Shown one piece after another: positions 8,506-16,476 of a DNA stretch of 64,000 nt. A program made the translations under genes and the position numbers. Numbering within the stretch: the first letter of the stretch is position 1; each line of letters begins with the position of its first letter. The stretch is from assembly GCF_000527095.1 (NCBI RefSeq), contig NZ_AZUN01000001.1, positions 2,831,501-2,895,500 of the forward strand, written 5' to 3'. Below the pieces are notes generated by a model. It was not told where the DNA came from. It was given only the letters and a program-made list of their open reading frames with translations, and did no database searches. The DNA is from Methylomicrobium lacus LW14 (GTDB lineage: Bacteria; Pseudomonadota; Gammaproteobacteria; Methylococcales; Methylomonadaceae).

Positions 8506-9287
8506 TGCCGCGTTTTACTGCGAACCTCAGCATGCTGTTTACCGAGGTCGAGCTGATCGACCGTTTCGCGGCCGCGCGCGAACACGGTTTTAACGCCATC
8601 GAGATTCAGTTTCCTTACGAACTCGGCGCGGAGACGATTAAGCGCAAGCTGGCCGAACAGGGTCTGCAACTGGTCCTGTTCAACGTGCCGGCCGATGATT
8701 TGTTGCAGGGCGGCGAAGGGCTAGCCTGCGTGCCGGAAAAACAGGATCAGTTCCGGGAAGCATTGGCGCTGGCTGTCGACTATGCGAAGGAGTTGCGGCC
8801 GGCCGCCATCAATGTATTGCCCGGCCGCTGTCTCGATCCGGCGCGCTACGCCGACTATCTGAGCACCTTCAAACAGAATCTTTGCCTGGCCGCCGACGCC
8901 TTCTCGCCTTTGGGCGTCAAGACCGTGTTCGAGGCGATCAACAGCCTCGATATGCCGGGCTTCATCATCGATACCGGCGCGAAGATGCTGGCGGTTCTGG
9001 ACGAACTGAAACGAAGGGATATATTCCTGCAATACGACATCTACCACATGCTCAGGATGGGCGAAAATCCCGCCGCGTTTATCGCAGAGCATGCAAAGCG
9101 TATCGGCCATATCCAGTTTGCCGACTGTCCGGGACGCGGACAGCCCGGCACCGGCCATGCCGATTGGGCTGCGCTATTTTCGGCGATCGACCAATCAGGC
9201 TATGATGGCTGGACCGGGGCCGAATACAAGCCAAGCGGGGCAACTTCGACAACTCTTGGCTGGTTGAATCATTACGATCATCGGTAA
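8505..9287 (+). CDS. hyi: Hydroxypyruvate isomerase
   Basis: 260 residues starting MPRFTANLSMLFTE, the typical opening of Hyi (E. coli 258 aa). It is a TIM-barrel isomerase that interconverts hydroxypyruvate and tartronate semialdehyde. Characteristic pieces are FNAIEIQFPYE, the metal-site Glu in TVFEAINSLDMPGF, LQYDIYHMLRMGEN, and HIQFADCPGRGQPGTG. Its ATG overlaps the stop of glxR by one base, so the two are translationally coupled. Together they would convert hydroxypyruvate to glycerate via the semialdehyde, which in a one-carbon organism could link to serine-cycle or photorespiration-like C2 salvage (inference). Confidence 0.93.
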   Translation: MPRFTANLSMLFTEVELIDRFAAAREHGFNAIEIQFPYELGAETIKRKLAEQGLQLVLFNVPADDLLQGGEGLACVPEKQDQFREALALAVDYAKELRPAAINVLPGRCLDPARYADYLSTFKQNLCLAADAFSPLGVKTVFEAINSLDMPGFIIDTGAKMLAVLDELKRRDIFLQYDIYHMLRMGENPAAFIAEHAKRIGHIQFADCPGRGQPGTGHADWAALFSAIDQSGYDGWTGAEYKPSGATSTTLGWLNHYDHR

Positions 9288-9388
9288 TCCCCAAAAAAGG
9301 TACGCGATGCATTCTACATGGCTATCTTAAACGGAACGAACGCGTTAAGATAAATTCATCGATACCGCATCGTCATTCGAGGCAGACC

Positions 9389-9973
9389 ATGAACCAGCCC
9401 GCACAACGCTTCGCGACCTACGAAGACCTCTTCGATTTGCCCGACCATCTGATCGGTGAAATTATCCACGGCCAACTGATCACCCAACCCCGGCCGGCGC
9501 CCAAGCATGCTTTGGCGGGTTCCGGCCTGGGCATGAAATTCGGAGATCCGTTTCAATACGGACGCGGCGGTCCCGGCGGCTGGTGGATCATGGACGAGCC
9601 GGAACTGCATTTGGGACCGCATATTCTGGTTCCCGACCTCGCCGGCTGGCGGCGGGAACGCATGCCGACGCTGCCCGACGCGGCCTATTTCAGCCTCGCC
9701 CCCGACTGGGTCTGTGAAGTGCTGTCACCCGGTACCGCACGCATCGACCGTGCGGTCAAAATGCCCCTTTATGCCGCGCATGAGATCAACTGGCTCTGGC
9801 TGCTCGATCCCGATATCCGCACGCTGGAAGTTTACAGTTTGTCCAACGGCCATTGGCTGCTCGAAGGCACATGGAAAGATGACGACGCGGTGCGGGCAGC
9901 GCCGTTCGCCGAAGTGGTTTTGCAATTGGATGATTTGTGGGCGCCGGAGGCAAAACCCCCAAGTGGGGAGTGA
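9389..9973 (+). CDS. Uma2 family (DUF820) restriction endonuclease-like protein
   Basis: 194 residues of the Uma2/DUF820 family, a PD-(D/E)XK nuclease fold abundant in cyanobacteria and some proteobacteria but with no settled role. Seen here: a start with FATYEDLFDLPDHLIGEIIHGQL, the acidic residue in LVPDLAGW, the EVLSPGT segment and a following Lys in DRAVKMPLYA, which together match the family's D...E...K core. It stands alone, not near a methylase, and is followed by paired hairpin repeats. Nuclease activity is inferred from family membership only. Confidence 0.85.
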   Translation: MNQPAQRFATYEDLFDLPDHLIGEIIHGQLITQPRPAPKHALAGSGLGMKFGDPFQYGRGGPGGWWIMDEPELHLGPHILVPDLAGWRRERMPTLPDAAYFSLAPDWVCEVLSPGTARIDRAVKMPLYAAHEINWLWLLDPDIRTLEVYSLSNGHWLLEGTWKDDDAVRAAPFAEVVLQLDDLWAPEAKPPSGE

Positions 9974-9985
9974 ACGTTCAGGACC

Positions 9986-10059
9986 GTGCGATTAACGTAG
10001 CGTAATCGCACGCATGTAAAAATGGCAATATTCCTCCGATTTCGCTACGCTAATCGGAG
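9986..10059. repeat. Pair of inverted REP-like hairpins
   Basis: Two hairpins in opposite orientation. The first (9986-10011) has stem GTGCGATTA / TAATCGCAC; the second (10034-10059) has CTCCGATT / AATCGGAG. When the second is reversed, both share the core CGATTA-CGTAGCG-AATCG, while the outer stem bases differ but remain paired in each. Compensated changes of this kind suggest a conserved folded unit, as in REP/BIME elements. It lies between the convergent Uma2 and ferredoxin genes, a common location for such elements. Confidence 0.7.
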
Positions 10060-10070
10060 CTACTTGCTTC

Positions 10071-10319
10071 TCAAGCCGTCGTTAATTTCAGATATTTCTG
10101 ATACAACGATTCCTTGTCCTCGGGATACTCGGGATCCCTGTCGATACAGTCGACCGGGCACACCGCCATGCATTGCGGCTCGTCATAATGGCCGACGCAT
10201 TCGGTGCACAATGCGGGATCGATCACGTAAAACTCTTCGCCTTGGGATATGGCGCCGTTCGGGCATTCCGGCTCGCAGACATCGCAATTGATGCATTCGT
10301 CGTCGATTTTAAGGGCCAT
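10071..10319 (-). CDS. YfhL-type 2[4Fe-4S] ferredoxin
   Basis: 82-residue ferredoxin with two cluster motifs: CINCDVCEPECP near the N-terminus and CTECVGHYDEPQCMAVCP in the middle. The insertion between the Cys residues of the second motif is typical of the YfhL/Alvin type, whose clusters have unusually low potentials. A strong ribosome site (TTAGGAGAG) precedes the ATG. It sits 14 bp after coaD, an arrangement found in many gammaproteobacteria, and probably shares its transcript. The physiological electron partner is unknown. Confidence 0.93.
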   Translation of the reverse strand: MALKIDDECINCDVCEPECPNGAISQGEEFYVIDPALCTECVGHYDEPQCMAVCPVDCIDRDPEYPEDKESLYQKYLKLTTA

Positions 10320-10333
10320 GCGGTACTACTCTC

Positions 10334-10813
10334 CTAACTAAATTTTTCGATTAAACGCTGATGCACAAGGTCGGGAACGAAGCTCGCTACGTCTCCTTTC
10401 AGTTGTGCTATCTCTCTGATCATGCTCGATGAAATAAATTCATATTGCTCGGCCGGGGTTAAAAACACCGTTTCGAGCTCGGGCGCCAAACGGCGGTTCA
10501 TGCCGGCCAGTTGAAACTCGTATTCGAAGTCCGATACCGCGCGCAGGCCGCGTATTATCACATGGGCGCCCTGCTTCCTCGCGAATTCGACCAGCAGGGT
10601 ATCGAAGCCGCTGACCTCGACATTGGGAAATTCGGTCGTGACCGCCGCGGCCAGCTCGACGCGCTCTGCCATCGTAAACAACGGCGTCTTGCCTTTGTTC
10701 AGCGCGACCGCGACGATGACCTTGTCATACAGGCGGGACGCCCTGGCAATCAGATCCAGATGCCCACGGGTGATCGGGTCGAAGGTGCCGGGGTAAATCG
10801 CGGTGATTTTCAT
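10334..10813 (-). CDS. coaD: Phosphopantetheine adenylyltransferase
   Basis: CoaD transfers AMP from ATP to 4'-phosphopantetheine, the penultimate step of coenzyme A synthesis. The 159 residues match the family length exactly. Visible motifs: YPGTFDPITRGHLDLI (T/HxGH nucleotidyltransferase signature), RGLRAVSDFEYEFQLAGMNR, and the C-terminal EYEFISSSMIREIA (ISSTxIR-like). It lies downstream of rsmD in the same orientation, but the 421-bp gap filled with repeats makes a shared transcript uncertain. Confidence 0.97.
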   Translation of the reverse strand: MKITAIYPGTFDPITRGHLDLIARASRLYDKVIVAVALNKGKTPLFTMAERVELAAAVTTEFPNVEVSGFDTLLVEFARKQGAHVIIRGLRAVSDFEYEFQLAGMNRRLAPELETVFLTPAEQYEFISSSMIREIAQLKGDVASFVPDLVHQRLIEKFS

Positions 10814-10954
10814 GGACTCGGGGGATTTTTAAAAGCGGCGATTTTAACCCAAGACGCCGCATAAAGGAATTGGGGGCTGCAAGGAAAGGATGCCACTTGA
10901 TCACCCTCACCCTGCCCTCCAAATGCCGTTACCGTGAAAATCGATAGGTGAGTG

Positions 10955-11015
10955 GTGGGAGCGACGCCTACGTCGCGATTAAAGCCTCAAGTCGCGACGT
11001 AGGCGTCGCTCCCAC
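10955..11015. repeat. Perfect 24-bp inverted repeat
   Basis: Arms at 10955-10978 and 10992-11015 are perfect reverse complements (the left arm begins GTGGGAGCGACGCCTACG), with a 13-bp loop. The stem is GC-rich and has no T-tract on either side. This looks like a dispersed palindromic element rather than a terminator. Confidence 0.8.
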
Positions 11016-11052
11016 GGATGATTTTTATTTTGCGGGGTGAGGAAAGCAACCT

Positions 11053-11204
11053 CATGTCTGTTAAGTTAAGAAGGAAGCTCCCTCTCCTGTTGGAGAGGGT
11101 TGGGGTGAGGAGGATCAAAAATAAGGAAAAATACTTTATTTTGATCCCCTCATCCCAGCCTTCTCCCGGAGGGAGAAGGAGCGAAGCTTAACTTAATGGC
11201 ATTG
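11053..11204. mobile_element. MITE-like palindromic element, copy 1 (degenerate)
   Basis: A nearly self-complementary element of about 152 bp: TTAAGTTAAG at 11061-11070 matches CTTAACTTAA at 11187-11196, and the inner parts (CTCC..CTCC, GGGTGAGG.GGATCAAAA) also pair with the opposite half. A central run of about 60 bp is almost identical (two mismatches) to the element at 31974-32129. The left end differs from the consensus and no flanking duplication is visible, so this copy looks older. It lies between rsmD and coaD. Confidence 0.75.
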
Positions 11205-11234
11205 CCGCCCTCTCCTGCGGGAAGAGGATTTTGT

Positions 11235-11798
11235 CTAGTCTAATATTGATGTTCTGGCGAACAAGCGGTAAGCCACCTCGCCCGCCGTTTTATGCTTCAA
11301 CAGTTGCCAGTTGTCCGGTAGCCCTTCCAATTCGAGGCCGACTTCGGTTTCGACATAGATAAGCGCATGGCCGGCCAGCCAGCCGTGCCGCTCCAGCAAC
11401 AGGCAGGTTTTTAGCGCCAGATTTTTCGCGAAGGGCGGGTCCAGGAATATCAGATCGAAGGGCTCCGGGCGCCCGGCTAAAAACCGTTCCACCTCGCTCT
11501 CGATGATGCGGTTTTTACCGCCGCCCAACACGGCCGCATTTGCGCGCAGATTTTTACAGGCCTTCGCATCGCTTTCGACCTGCACGACTTCCTTCGCGCC
11601 GCGCGAGGCGGCCTCGAAACCCAACGCGCCGCTGCCCGCGTATAAATCCAGGCAGCGGCAGCCGGCCACATCGTATTGCAGCCAATTAAACAGGGTTTCG
11701 CGGACGCGCGCGGGCGTCGGCCGAAGCCCCGGCGCATCGTCGAAATGCAAGAGGCGGCTGCGCCATTCGCCGCCGATGATCCGGACTTTATTTGCCAC
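11235..11798 (-). CDS. rsmD: 16S rRNA (guanine966-N2)-methyltransferase
   Basis: 187 residues. RsmD methylates G966 of 16S rRNA during 30S assembly using S-adenosylmethionine. Seen: IIGGEWRSRLL near the start, PGLRPTPARVRETLFNWL, the SAM-binding DLYAGSGALGFEAASRGA, and the catalytic FLDPPF (DPPY/F type for N2-guanine). The start overlaps the upstream M16 peptidase by 11 bp, which indicates a shared operon with the M16 pair, a widespread arrangement. Confidence 0.96.
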   Translation of the reverse strand: MANKVRIIGGEWRSRLLHFDDAPGLRPTPARVRETLFNWLQYDVAGCRCLDLYAGSGALGFEAASRGAKEVVQVESDAKACKNLRANAAVLGGGKNRIIESEVERFLAGRPEPFDLIFLDPPFAKNLALKTCLLLERHGWLAGHALIYVETEVGLELEGLPDNWQLLKHKTAGEVAYRLFARTSILD

Positions 11799-13104
11799 CG
11801 TTCGTTTTCTCGTCGTTGCCGACCGTCACGGTCTGCAAGAGATCGATCTTGATATGGCGCTTGAACGCATCGCTGATCGAAGCCACGGTCACTTCCTCAA
11901 CCTTCTGCGTGAAGGTGTCCAGATAATCGAGCGGCATGTCATAAAAACCGATCATCGCGACATAATTGGCAAGTTTCTTGTTCGTATCGAAACGCATCGG
12001 AAAACCGCCGGTGATGTTTTTCTTCGCCGCGGTCAGCTCCGCTTCGGTCGGGCCTTTGGCGATAAAATCGGCCAGGGTCTGATTCAGCACCTTCAACGCC
12101 TCGCCGGTCTGGTCGTTGCGCGTTTGCAAACCGAGCACGAAAGGCCCTTTTTTGCGCATCGGACTGAACGCGCTGGAAGCGCTGTAGGCAAGGCCGCGTT
12201 TCTCGCGGATTTCATCGAACAGTTTCGACACCAGCCCGCTGCCGCCGAGGATGTGATTGCCGACATAGAGGCTGAAAAAATCCGGATCCTTGCGCTCGAT
12301 GCCGGGCATGCCGACCAATACATGCGTCTGCGCGGAAGGAAACTTGATATTCTGAGTGCTGGCCTTGGCCGGCATCACGACATCAGCCAGCGGCGCGGGC
12401 TTTTGCCCTGTCGGCAAATCCTTCAACAAGGTCGTGACCGTCTGCTCGGCCTGCTCCTTGCTCAAGTCGCCGACGATCACGACCACCGCATTCGCGGCCA
12501 CGTAATACTGGCGGTAAAAGGCGCGGAGGTCGCTCGCTTTGAGCGGGCTGACCGTTTCGATCAGGCCGCTGTCCGGATGCCCGTAAGGGTGATCGCCGTA
12601 AAGCGCCTTCGAGAAGGCGATGTCGGCCAGATCGCCGGGCGATTCCTCGCGCTGTTTCAGGCCGGCCAGCGTCCGTTTCTTCTCGCGCTGAAAGTCGGCC
12701 TCCCTGAACGCGGGCTGAGTCAAGATCACATGCATCGTGTCGAGCGCCTTGTCGAACAGCGGCTTGTCGGTCAGCGTGCGCAGCGTGACGCTGGCCATGT
12801 CGCTCGAAATGCTCGCGCCGAAATTCGCGCCGACGCTTTCGAAACGCTCGGCGATCTGATCCGCATTCCACGTTCCTGCGCCTTCTTCCAGCAAACCCGT
12901 CGTCAGCGCCGCAAGCCCTGCCCGCTTACCGTCGCGCGCACTGCCCGCATCGAAAGCGACCACAATGTCCGCGATCGGCAAACTGCCCGCATGCACGAAA
13001 AAGACCCGGGAACCCTCTGCCGTCTGCCAATGCTCGATGTTGACCGAGGCCCAGACGGCCTGACTGAGCGCGAACAAAAATAATCCCAACACACTTCTAC
13101 GCAT
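11788..13104 (-). CDS. M16 family peptidase-like protein, non-catalytic partner
   Basis: 438 residues with a signal peptide (MRRSVLGLFLFALSQAVWA). It has the M16 fold, but the position of the zinc motif reads LAALTTGLLEEG, without HxxEH, so it should not bind zinc. Heterodimeric M16 proteases typically pair one catalytic and one inactive subunit encoded side by side, and the gene directly upstream has the full motif. The C-terminal half includes the usual LVSKLFDEIREKRGLAYS segment with the R..Y substrate-binding residues of the family. Periplasmic. Confidence 0.92.
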   Translation of the reverse strand: MRRSVLGLFLFALSQAVWASVNIEHWQTAEGSRVFFVHAGSLPIADIVVAFDAGSARDGKRAGLAALTTGLLEEGAGTWNADQIAERFESVGANFGASISSDMASVTLRTLTDKPLFDKALDTMHVILTQPAFREADFQREKKRTLAGLKQREESPGDLADIAFSKALYGDHPYGHPDSGLIETVSPLKASDLRAFYRQYYVAANAVVVIVGDLSKEQAEQTVTTLLKDLPTGQKPAPLADVVMPAKASTQNIKFPSAQTHVLVGMPGIERKDPDFFSLYVGNHILGGSGLVSKLFDEIREKRGLAYSASSAFSPMRKKGPFVLGLQTRNDQTGEALKVLNQTLADFIAKGPTEAELTAAKKNITGGFPMRFDTNKKLANYVAMIGFYDMPLDYLDTFTQKVEEVTVASISDAFKRHIKIDLLQTVTVGNDEKTNGGK

Positions 13105-14456
13105 TACTTGTCTCCCTTGTTGACGGCTTTTTCGTTAATCGGTTGCGGATCGAGAACGGCGACGGTCAGATGATCCTCGATCAGATATTTTTTCGCGACA
13201 TCGCGCACCTGCTCTGCGGTCACCAGATTGATCTTCTTCACGTATTCATCGACCCTTGGCCAGCCGAGACCGACCGTTTCGAACATGCCGAGTTGCATCG
13301 CCTGGTAGAAATTCGAATCGCGCTGATAGACCTGATTCGCCAATACCTGCGCCTTGATCCGTTGCAGTTCTTCCTTGCTGATCAGGTTTTTTTGCAGATC
13401 CTCGATCTCCTTCTTGAATGCCGCCTCGAGGTCCGCGACTTTTTTGCCGTCCGCCGGCGTGCCTTCGAGTTCGAACAAGGAAGACAGCTTCGAGGTCAGA
13501 CTATAACCCGCGCCGGCGCCGACCGCGATCTGCTTGCCGCGCACCAGACGCGAAGACAGCCGCGCGCTATTGCCGCCGTCCAGGACGCCGGCCAGCACTT
13601 CCAGGGCATAGGCTTCCGCTTCCTGCTCCGCGGACTTGAGCGACGGCACCTTGTAGCCCATCGTCAGATACGGCAGTTTGGCCGGCGCCTTCACGACAAT
13701 CCGGCGCACGCCGACTTGCGGCATCTCGGTTTGCGGCTTGATCGGCTTGATCTCGCTCGGTTTCAGTTCGGCGAAATATTTCTCGGCCAGCGCGAAGACT
13801 TCATCGGTCTTTACATCGCCGACCACGACCAATGTCGCATTGTTCGGCGCATACCAGCGCTGGTACCAAGCCTCTAAATCTTCGACCTTGTAGTTTGCAA
13901 TATCCGACGGCCAGCCGATCACCGGATGCTGATAAGGGCTGTTCGTGTAGGCGGTCGCCGAGAAATACTCGCCGACCTTCGCCTGCGGATTGTCTTCGGT
14001 GCGCATCCGGCGTTCCTCGGTCACGACTTCCAGTTCCTTTTTCAATTCGTCGGGTAACAGATGCAGATGCCGCATCCGGTCCGCTTCGAGCTCGAAACTG
14101 ACCGCCAGCCTCGACGCATTCATCGTCTGAAAATAAGCGGTGTAATCGGTGCCGGTAAATGCGTTTTCATCGCCGCCGTTTTCGGCGATGATCCTGGAAA
14201 ATTCGCCCGGCTTATGCTTGTCGGTGCCTTTAAACATCATGTGTTCGAGCATGTGCGAAATGCCGGTGATGCCGCCCGGCTCATAGCTAGAACCGACCTT
14301 GTACCAGACCTGCGAGACCACGACCGGCGAGCGGTGATCCTCCTGGACCAAAACTTTCAGGCCGTTTTTCAGTTGATGTTCCGCTACTTTCGGTTCCGTC
14401 GCGGCGGCATAAACCGGCAGGCCAAGCACTATTGCACAAAATAATCGCTTTTTCAT
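13104..14456 (-). CDS. M16 family zinc metallopeptidase, catalytic partner
   Basis: 450 residues with a signal peptide ending near VYAAA. The inverted zinc motif HMLEH (His68, Glu71, His72) is intact, and the third ligand is one of the two Glu in VVTEERR about 76 residues later. The enzyme is a pitrilysin/processing-peptidase relative that degrades peptides in the periplasm, probably with the inactive subunit encoded immediately downstream (stop and start overlap). First gene of the M16-M16-rsmD run, divergent from cyoE. Confidence 0.94.
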   Translation of the reverse strand: MKKRLFCAIVLGLPVYAAATEPKVAEHQLKNGLKVLVQEDHRSPVVVSQVWYKVGSSYEPGGITGISHMLEHMMFKGTDKHKPGEFSRIIAENGGDENAFTGTDYTAYFQTMNASRLAVSFELEADRMRHLHLLPDELKKELEVVTEERRMRTEDNPQAKVGEYFSATAYTNSPYQHPVIGWPSDIANYKVEDLEAWYQRWYAPNNATLVVVGDVKTDEVFALAEKYFAELKPSEIKPIKPQTEMPQVGVRRIVVKAPAKLPYLTMGYKVPSLKSAEQEAEAYALEVLAGVLDGGNSARLSSRLVRGKQIAVGAGAGYSLTSKLSSLFELEGTPADGKKVADLEAAFKKEIEDLQKNLISKEELQRIKAQVLANQVYQRDSNFYQAMQLGMFETVGLGWPRVDEYVKKINLVTAEQVRDVAKKYLIEDHLTVAVLDPQPINEKAVNKGDK

Positions 14457-14554
14457 GACTCCCTCTTGTTGACCAATGTTAGCGCCTCCGACTATTTCAA
14501 TCGGCTAGCGTTCACTGTATTCTATAAGAATTGTGTACGTTGGTGTGATTTACG

Positions 14555-15442
14555 ATGACGAGCCTCTCTCCGGCCCTGGCCTGGAAAAAATATCTGACCC
14601 TGTGTAAGCCGAATGTGGTCCTCGAAATGCTGTTCACCGCGATCGTCGGCATGCTGCTGGCGGTGCCCGGCATGCCGCCGCTCGACACGCTCGCTTACAG
14701 CATTACCGGCATTGCCTTGGCCTCTGCCTCGGCCGCCGCGATCAATCAGTTTATCGACCGCAAGGCCGACGCGGAGATGCGCCGCACCGAAAACCGGCCG
14801 TTGCCGAAAGGCGAGTTGAACGCCGCGCAGGTGATCGCGTTCGCCGCGATCCTCGGCGTCGCCTCGATGGTGCTGTTGGTCGTGAAGGTCAACGTGTTGA
14901 CCGCCGTGCTGACCTTTCTGTCTCTGTTCGGCTACGCGTTCATCTATACCGTCTACCTGAAACGAATGACCCCGCAAAACATCGTGATCGGCGGCGCCTT
15001 CGGCGCGACCCCGCCGCTGCTCGGCTGGACCGCGATGACCAATGAGGTGCATCCCTATGCGCTGCTGCTGATGCTGATCATCTTCGTCTGGACGCCTCCG
15101 CATTTCTGGGCGCTTGCGATCGCCCGGCGCGAGGAATACGCGAAAGTTAACATCCCGATGCTGCCGGTTACGCACGGCATCAAATTCACGCGCCTGCAGA
15201 TCCTGCTCTATACGCTGCTGCTGCTGATCGTGACCGTGCTGCCCTATCTGACCGGCATGACCGGCTTGATCTATCTCGCCGCGGCGGTGCCGCTGGGGCT
15301 GGTGTTCATTTATTTCGCGCTCCTGATGATGCGGCGCAAGGACAACAAGACCGCGATGCGGACCTTCGCCTATTCGATCATTTATCTCACGGTGCTGTTC
15401 GCGGCGCTGCTGCTCGATCATTACCTGATGATAAGACCATGA
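14555..15442 (+). CDS. cyoE: Protoheme IX farnesyltransferase (heme O synthase)
   Basis: 295-residue integral membrane prenyltransferase that attaches farnesyl to heme B to make heme O for terminal oxidases. The key metal/prenyl-diphosphate motif is NQFIDRKADAEMRRTENRPL (NxxxDxxxD) and the second conserved loop DxxxD-like YLKRMTPQNIVIGG follows. About nine hydrophobic segments are evident. No oxidase subunit genes are adjacent in this window. Its stop overlaps the ybiB start by four bases (ATGA). Confidence 0.96.
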   Translation: MTSLSPALAWKKYLTLCKPNVVLEMLFTAIVGMLLAVPGMPPLDTLAYSITGIALASASAAAINQFIDRKADAEMRRTENRPLPKGELNAAQVIAFAAILGVASMVLLVVKVNVLTAVLTFLSLFGYAFIYTVYLKRMTPQNIVIGGAFGATPPLLGWTAMTNEVHPYALLLMLIIFVWTPPHFWALAIARREEYAKVNIPMLPVTHGIKFTRLQILLYTLLLLIVTVLPYLTGMTGLIYLAAAVPLGLVFIYFALLMMRRKDNKTAMRTFAYSIIYLTVLFAALLLDHYLMIRP

Positions 15443-16470
15443 ATTTCTCTCACCATTTACAAACTTCCGAACTCGAGCATCCGTTTGCAGAATTCATCCG
15501 GATTCTCGGCAAGGGCAAACACGGCTCGCGCCCGTTGACCCAGGAAGAAGCCTATCAGGCGATGCGGATGATCCTGGCGGACGAAGTGCTGCCGATCCAG
15601 TTGGGCGCGTTTTTGATGCTGATGCGGGTGAAGGAGGAAACGCCGGAAGAACTGGCAGGTTTCGTACAGGCCGCGCGCGAATCGTTTGCCGCCGGCGATA
15701 GACAAGACCTGGCCGACCTGGACTGGTCGACCTACGCCGGCAAACGCCGGCATCTACCCTGGTATTTGCTGTCGGCGCTCCTGCTCGCCGAAAATGGCGT
15801 CAGGGTGCTGATGCACGGCGCGAAAGGGCCTGCCGCCGGGCGGCTTTACACCGAAGACATGCTCGGATTTCTGGGGCTGTCCGCGGCGACCTCGATTGCC
15901 GAGGCAAAGCAGCAACTCCAGGAGCGCTCGTTCAGCTATCTGTCGCTGGAGCATTTTTGCCCGAAACTGCACGAGATCATCGGATTGCGCCCTATCCTGG
16001 GCCTGCGCTCGCCGGTGCATACCCTGGTGCGCCTGTTGAACCCGTTCAACGCCGACTACAGCATCCAGGGCATCTTCCACCCCGGCTACCGGCCGGTGCA
16101 TCAACTCGCCGCGCAGCTGTTAAAGCAGCCGCATGCGGCGGTGCTGAAAGGCGAAGGCGGCGAAACCGAACGCAACCCGGACATGGATTGCCTGGTGCAA
16201 AGCGTGCATCACGGCGAACTCTCCGACGAAGACTGGCCGGCCTTGTTTGCGAAGCGCCATGTCAAACCGGAAGCACTGGACGCCGGCCAATTGGCTAAAG
16301 TCTGGCGCGGCGAAACGATCGACGAATTCGCCGAAGCGTCGGTGATCGGCACGGCCGCGGTCGCGCTGAAGCTGCTCGGCAAGGCCGATAGCCAGGAAGC
16401 CGCCCAGCAACTGGCGACGGCTTATTGGCACCACCGCGACAAGGGCAGATTTTCGAAGGCAAGCGCCTGA
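15439..16470 (+). CDS. ybiB: YbiB-like glycosyl transferase family 3 protein (TrpD2)
   Basis: 343 residues resembling anthranilate phosphoribosyltransferase but of the YbiB/TrpD2 subgroup. E. coli YbiB binds nucleic acid and has not been shown to make tryptophan. Seen: helical N-terminus with GKGKHGSRPLTQEEAYQAMRMIL and the segment HQLAAQLLKQPHAAVLKGEGGETERNPD. Translation is coupled to cyoE by an ATGA overlap. The biological role is unclear. Confidence 0.88.
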   Translation: MNFSHHLQTSELEHPFAEFIRILGKGKHGSRPLTQEEAYQAMRMILADEVLPIQLGAFLMLMRVKEETPEELAGFVQAARESFAAGDRQDLADLDWSTYAGKRRHLPWYLLSALLLAENGVRVLMHGAKGPAAGRLYTEDMLGFLGLSAATSIAEAKQQLQERSFSYLSLEHFCPKLHEIIGLRPILGLRSPVHTLVRLLNPFNADYSIQGIFHPGYRPVHQLAAQLLKQPHAAVLKGEGGETERNPDMDCLVQSVHHGELSDEDWPALFAKRHVKPEALDAGQLAKVWRGETIDEFAEASVIGTAAVALKLLGKADSQEAAQQLATAYWHHRDKGRFSKASA

Positions 16471-16476
16471 TAGACA

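Noticed and set aside
11503..13083. 526-codon plus-strand frame opposite the M16 partner gene
   Set aside because: Antisense shadow of a conserved peptidase gene; the product is Arg/His-rich and meaningless.
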